This document shows, in pieces, positions 55,986-59,913 of a DNA stretch of 59,913 nucleotides. The notes beneath the pieces are model-generated. The model worked only from the letters and a program-made list of their open reading frames with translations. It searched no databases and was not told where the DNA came from. The position numbers were made by a program, and so were the translations under genes. Position 1 is the first letter of the stretch; the number at the start of each line of letters is the position of its first letter. Source of the stretch: Alphaproteobacteria bacterium (GTDB lineage: Bacteria; Pseudomonadota; Alphaproteobacteria; Rhizobiales; Beijerinckiaceae); contig VGDY01000005.1 of the NCBI GenBank assembly GCA_016869555.1, positions 1 through 59,913 on the forward strand, written 5' to 3'.

Positions 55986-57206
55986 TCAATTGCGCGTCGC
56001 AACGCGCCGCGATTTGCCGCCGTTCACCTCGCGCGAGAGCGCCGACACCTGTTCCGCAAGCGCCGCGACCTGCCGCGACAGCGCGGCGAGCGAATCCTCT
56101 TCGCGCTGAGACTGGCCGTTGCCCCGACGCGCCCGTGGCGGGGTCTCCATGCGCGCGACGACCGGCGGGACGCGAACGCCGACATCCTGCCAGGCGGCGG
56201 CGACCGCCTGCTGTTCCCGGCTTCCCGCCCCATAGAGACGGTCAGCCATCATGAAGGTCAGTTCAGCGAAGCCCCTGAAATCGGTCGTCGGGCTCGACGC
56301 CTTCAGCGACTCGTACCAGATGTGGCCGGGCGCTTCCCAAGCGTAGCCGCCGATATCAGTCGCGGCAAGGTAAAACGCCTTGTTGGGAATGCCCGAGTTG
56401 ATGTGAACGCCGCCGAAGTCGCCTTCGTCGGTATCGGGCAGGTCCTCATACCTGCTCATGTGGTCGGGTTGAGGATCCTTCCCGAAAGCGTCATTGTCAT
56501 AAGCTCCACCCGGATTCTTCAGCGAGCGGAGCGCATCGCCGGCGATCGCCGGCGTGAAAATGTCGGCGCCGATCAGCCAGTCGGCGTCTTCGGCGGACTG
56601 TTTCAGGGTCCACTGCTTGACGAGCGAGCCGAACACGTCGGAGATCGATTCATTCAACGCGCCGGGCTGCCTGTGATAGACGAGGCCGGCGCTGGACTCG
56701 GTGACGCCATGAGCCAGCTCATGGCCGATCACGTCGAGCGAGCCGGTGAAATCGCTGAACAGCACGCCGTCGCCGTCGCCGAAGACCATCTGGCTCCCGT
56801 CCCAGAACGCATTGTTGTAGTCCCGGTCGTAATGGACGAAGCCGTTAAGACGCATGCCGCGGCCGTCGATCGAGTCGCGTTCGTAGACCTCCTTGTAGAA
56901 GTCGCGCGTCGCGCCGAGACCGTCGAACACCCGGTTCACCGATGCGTCGGACGACGCCTGTCCGTCCTCGGTGCGCGCGACTCGTGCCGCGGACAGATTG
57001 ATCGAATTGCGGCAGTCATAAACCGTGCGTTGCGCCGCGCCGATATCTGCAAGCGTGAGCCGCGCGCGAATCGATCTCTGGCCGCGCAAACGGGTTGTCG
57101 TCAGCAGAGTGCGCATGGCGATCTGGCGCAACTCTTTTTTTTCGCTCTGAACGAGCCGCAAAAGGATATGTGGCGGAACGATGCAGTTGATGCAGGAACA
57201 ATGCAT
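55986..57206 (-). CDS. Protealysin-like M4 metallopeptidase
   Basis: A 406-residue thermolysin-family protease. A short propeptide of the protealysin type begins with three cysteines and PPHILLRL. The active site is HELAHGV with ESISDVFG supplying the third zinc ligand, and HINSGIPNKAFY near the C-terminus. No signal peptide is present, as in protealysin. The last 60 residues are extra (QREEDSLAALSRQVAALAEQ), a coiled coil. GAGGAG precedes the ATG. Emfourin follows downstream. Confidence 0.93.
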   Translation of the reverse strand: MHCSCINCIVPPHILLRLVQSEKKELRQIAMRTLLTTTRLRGQRSIRARLTLADIGAAQRTVYDCRNSINLSAARVARTEDGQASSDASVNRVFDGLGATRDFYKEVYERDSIDGRGMRLNGFVHYDRDYNNAFWDGSQMVFGDGDGVLFSDFTGSLDVIGHELAHGVTESSAGLVYHRQPGALNESISDVFGSLVKQWTLKQSAEDADWLIGADIFTPAIAGDALRSLKNPGGAYDNDAFGKDPQPDHMSRYEDLPDTDEGDFGGVHINSGIPNKAFYLAATDIGGYAWEAPGHIWYESLKASSPTTDFRGFAELTFMMADRLYGAGSREQQAVAAAWQDVGVRVPPVVARMETPPRARRGNGQSQREEDSLAALSRQVAALAEQVSALSREVNGGKSRRVATRN

Positions 57207-57401
57207 AGAAAATCTCCTCGGCAATAAAGGCGCCGCCGCCGAAACGTCGGACGGCCGCCGTAGAACAACGCGGTCAGGGTAAAAAGGTTTCGTGATCGTC
57301 GAATCTGCGTCTTTGCCTGGGCCGCCAAAGGCGGATAACATGAAGGCGCAAAAAGCGATCGCCGCCGCGCGGAGGCGACACGCCACCGGGGAGCGCGCGC
57401 C

Positions 57402-57962
57402 ATGTCCTTGCTGATTTTTCTGGGGCTCATCGCCGCCCTCGCCTTCTGGCTGGTCGGCGTCTACAACGGCCTCGTGTCGCTGCGCCAGCGCAGCAAACAG
57501 GCCTTCTCCGACGTCAATGTGCAGCTCAAGCAGCGCCACGACCTCGTGCCCAATCTCGTCGAGACGGTAAAGGGCTACGCCACGCATGAGAAAAGCACCC
57601 TCGAAGACGTGGTCAAGGCGCGCAACGCCGCCGTGGCGGCGCAGGGTCCGGCGCAGCAGGGCGCCGCCGAGGGCGTGCTGACCGGGGCGCTTTCGCGGCT
57701 GATCGCGCTCTCCGAATCCTACCCGGACCTGAAGGCGAACCAGAACTTCCAGCAGCTGCAGAGCGAATTGTCGGACATCGAGAACAAGATTTCCGCGGCG
57801 CGGCGATTCCTCAACAACACCGTCGCCGAATACAACGCCACGCGGGAAGGCTTTCCGGGCTTCCTCATCGCGCAGCGCTTCGGCTTCGAGCCGCTCGACT
57901 ATTTCGAGCTCGACGAGGCGCAGCAACGGGCGATCGAAACCGCGCCGAAAGTGGAGTTTTAG
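57402..57962 (+). CDS. lemA: LemA family protein
   Basis: A 186-residue protein with one N-terminal membrane helix (SLLIFLGLIAALAFWLVGVYN) and a helical bundle (FSDVNVQLKQRHDLVPNLVE, FLNNTVAEYNA). The family is often encoded beside HtpX-like proteases, as here. Its function is unknown; it is probably in the periplasm. Confidence 0.95.
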   Translation: MSLLIFLGLIAALAFWLVGVYNGLVSLRQRSKQAFSDVNVQLKQRHDLVPNLVETVKGYATHEKSTLEDVVKARNAAVAAQGPAQQGAAEGVLTGALSRLIALSESYPDLKANQNFQQLQSELSDIENKISAARRFLNNTVAEYNATREGFPGFLIAQRFGFEPLDYFELDEAQQRAIETAPKVEF

Positions 57963-58114
57963 GCGCGCGCGCGAAAACTGTCGTTCCCGACAGGCCGGAG
58001 GTCTGATCGGGAATCCGGCTTCAACACAATACAGTTCGAGTTCCTGCTGCGTCGCCGATCATGCGCGTCTCGCGCGCGTCGTTAACGACAGCGGCGACCT
58101 TGGCGGACAACAAC

Positions 58115-59248
58115 ATGTTCAAAGCCTACGGCCTTTATTCCTACATTCGCGCCAACGAAATTCGTTCGGGCTTTCTGCTCGCCGGCTTCGTCATTCTATT
58201 GCTGGCGCTGATGTTCTCCTTTGCGCTGCTGATCGAAGCGATGAGCGCGCATCCTGGCGCGCCTTTCGATTACATTCTTGCGCTCGCCGTCGATGATTTG
58301 AAGCGCGGCTGGCCGATCGGCGTCATCGTGGCGGGAATCTGGTTCTTCATCGCCTATCTCTTCCACCAGAAGATGATCGACTTCGCGACAGGCGCGGCGC
58401 CTCTGTCGCGCGCGGAATCCCCTCGAATATACAATCTGCTCGAAAATCTTTGCATCTCGCGCGGCGTGCCGATCCCGGCCCTGCAGATCATCGAGAGCGA
58501 CGCGCTCAACGCCTACGCCTCCGGGCTGAAAGAAGGACAATATAAGATCGCGGTGACCCGCGGTCTGACGCGCTATCTGACCGACGCCGAACTGGAAGCC
58601 GTGCTCGGGCATGAATTGACCCACATCCGCAACCGCGACGCCCAGCTTCTCGTGATCGCGGTGATCTTCGCCGGCATCTTCGCCTTCGTCGCCGATCTGA
58701 CGATTCGCCGCTGGGATTTTCCGTTTGGCTTCTCGCCGCACCGTCCGGAACGCGACGATGGCCGAAGAGGCAATGGCGGCGCGGCGCTCGCCATCCTCGT
58801 CGCGCTGTTCATCATCGCGCTGAGCTGGGGCGCCTCGGTGCTGATCCGCTTCGCGCTGTCGCGTTCGCGCGAATTCCTCGCCGACGCCGGCAGCGTCGAA
58901 CTGACCAAGAACCCCGACGCGATGATTTCGGCGCTGCGCAAGATCGAAGCGCATGCGGCGATTCCCGCCATGCCGTCGCGCATGCAGTATTTCTTCATCG
59001 AATCGCCGGCGCTTCACCCCGGGTGGGGCTGGTTCGCCACGCATCCGAGCGTCGACGCGCGCGTCGCGGCGCTGATCAAATTCGCCGGCGGGCGGGACGT
59101 ATCGGTTGAAGGAGAAGGACAGGCGCTGTCCGAATCGATCGACGCGCCGCGCCAAGTTGAACACGAAGCCGAAACCGCCTTCTTGCCTGAAGACGGACGC
59201 CCGCCGCTGTCGCCGCCTCGAGGTCCGTGGGGAAGCGCCGGCCGCTGA
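58115..59248 (+). CDS. M48 membrane metallopeptidase (HtpX-like)
   Basis: A 377-residue membrane protease. Two N-terminal helices (GFVILLLALMFSFALLI and GWPIGVIVAGIWFFIAYLF), zinc motif GHELTHIRNRD, and two more helices follow. The glutamate ligand is in SREFLADAGSVELT and THPSVDARVAAL is a family hallmark. It resembles HtpX in membrane quality control and probably works with LemA. The start at 58115 is preferred over 58061. Confidence 0.92.
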   Translation: MFKAYGLYSYIRANEIRSGFLLAGFVILLLALMFSFALLIEAMSAHPGAPFDYILALAVDDLKRGWPIGVIVAGIWFFIAYLFHQKMIDFATGAAPLSRAESPRIYNLLENLCISRGVPIPALQIIESDALNAYASGLKEGQYKIAVTRGLTRYLTDAELEAVLGHELTHIRNRDAQLLVIAVIFAGIFAFVADLTIRRWDFPFGFSPHRPERDDGRRGNGGAALAILVALFIIALSWGASVLIRFALSRSREFLADAGSVELTKNPDAMISALRKIEAHAAIPAMPSRMQYFFIESPALHPGWGWFATHPSVDARVAALIKFAGGRDVSVEGEGQALSESIDAPRQVEHEAETAFLPEDGRPPLSPPRGPWGSAGR

Positions 59249-59483
59249 TCGGCGCGCCGAGGCGTTCTGTCTCCGCGAAATCAGTGCAGCGCTTCATAAT
59301 TAAACTAAATCCAAAGTAGAAACCTGGATCATTACACTTATTCCAAAACATATGATTTTTATCAGTACTGGACATGCGATAGGCTATGCGTGTCATTGGC
59401 GGCGTTTATCAATAGAGGGGTGTTGGGACCTTTGCGCTGACCGCTGATCTTGACCATTAAATTTCGCGGACGAGGCGCGGGCA
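59249..59483. other. A+T-rich region upstream of flavodoxin
   Basis: 235 bases with an unusually A+T-rich patch (59290-59390) including CATATGATTTTTATCAG. It probably holds the flavodoxin promoter and a regulator site. No Irr or Fur box was identified with confidence. Confidence 0.4.
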
Positions 59484-59913
59484 TGAGCATCACGGTTATC
59501 TTTGGTTCCGACGGCGGCGCGACCAAGGGGGTGGCTTCCAAAATTTCGAAAAAGTGCCAGGGGCGGTCCGTCGACATCAAGGACGCTACGACCGACGACT
59601 TCGAGAATTGCCATCTGCTGATCCTGGGTTCGCCGACCTATGGCGACGGCACGCTGCAGACGGATTGGGAAGAGAACATCGACAAGCTGCGCGGCGCCAA
59701 TCTGAAGGGCAAGAAAGTCGCCCTGTTCGGCACCGGCGACCAGCAGACCTATCCGCTGTCCTTCGTAGACGCGATGGGCATCCTCTATGACGAAGTGTCG
59801 GCGCTCGGCGCGCAGGTGATCGGCTTCACCGAAACCGCCGGCTATGACTATGTCAGCTCCACCGCCGAACGGGACGGCAAATTCGTCGGCCTCGCGCTCG
59901 ACCAGGACACCCA
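59484..59913 (+). CDS. Flavodoxin, partial (cut by the window end)
   Basis: The first 143 residues of a long-chain flavodoxin. The FMN phosphate loop is FGSDGGATKGVASKI; LGSPTYGDGTLQTDWEE and FGTGDQQTYPLSFVDAMG are the other FMN-binding regions. The frame runs to the last base, so the C-terminus is missing. Flavodoxin would serve IspG and other redox enzymes, often under low iron. Confidence 0.93.

Overview
The window is chromosomal, GC-rich DNA from an alphaproteobacterium, most likely of the order Hyphomicrobiales (Rhizobiales). The evidence is GcrA, Irr, a DUF4164/zapA pair beside gap-pgk, irr divergent from fabA-fabB, a membrane-free PhoR, and an HWE-type histidine kinase. A methylotroph-type family (Methylocystaceae/Beijerinckiaceae) is possible but only a guess. 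Almost everything looks like core genome with tight operons. There is no phage, CRISPR array, rRNA or intact insertion sequence.

Layout. 1-6 kb: a palindromic three-way-junction structure, ispG, then a leftward thiamine operon (thiO-thiS-thiG-thiE) behind a clear TPP riboswitch. Its thiE is fused in frame to a peptidoglycan amidase with a PG-binding domain, and a coupled SDR gene follows. 6-12.6 kb: zapA, gap-pgk and several small exported proteins (coiled coil, PsiF repeat, FecR-like). 12.7-15 kb: tRNA-Ser(CGA), a VapBC module, and prfB with its programmed +1 frameshift. 15-22.5 kb: a CorA/ZntB transporter, a PLP decarboxylase, an FAH-family hydrolase, and argD-argF-hslO behind a candidate attenuator, then gcrA. 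22.5-30 kb: the full phosphate regulon (pstSCAB-phoU-phoB behind a three-unit Pho box, with phoR beside it) and a flippase-like membrane protein. 30-32 kb: a catalase-superfamily (y4iL-like) protein beside a possible insertion-sequence scar. 32-37 kb: fabA-fabB-fabI with a tightly linked cytochrome c, irr, and a histidine kinase/response regulator pair. 37-49 kb: SH3 protein, 2-hydroxyacid dehydrogenase, META-domain protein, tandem universal stress protein, hisS, dxs, an L,D-transpeptidase, an LptM-like lipoprotein with lysA, and an orphan lysA fragment. 49-60 kb: an NAD epimerase, cytochrome b561 plus a Mo-cofactor oxidoreductase, two paralogous secreted peptides, truA, MNT-HEPN, fmt-def, emfourin with a protealysin-like protease, lemA plus an M48 protease, and a flavodoxin cut by the window end.

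Connections. Dxs makes DXP, which feeds both the MEP pathway (IspG) and thiazole synthesis (ThiG). Flavodoxin is the usual electron donor of this type of IspG. The thiamine operon is TPP-controlled and the Pho operon is PhoB-controlled.

Most interesting observations: (i) the ThiE-amidase-PG-binding fusion under a TPP riboswitch; (ii) two 118-bp, 93% identical composite palindromic elements, one supplying the vapC stop codon and the other lying in frame in the signal-peptide region of an LptM-like lipoprotein; (iii) mutually exclusive hairpins in the argD leader; (iv) the three-way-junction structure at the left edge; (v) tandem secreted peptides that share only a signal peptide. All calls come from reading the sequence; no database search was made.
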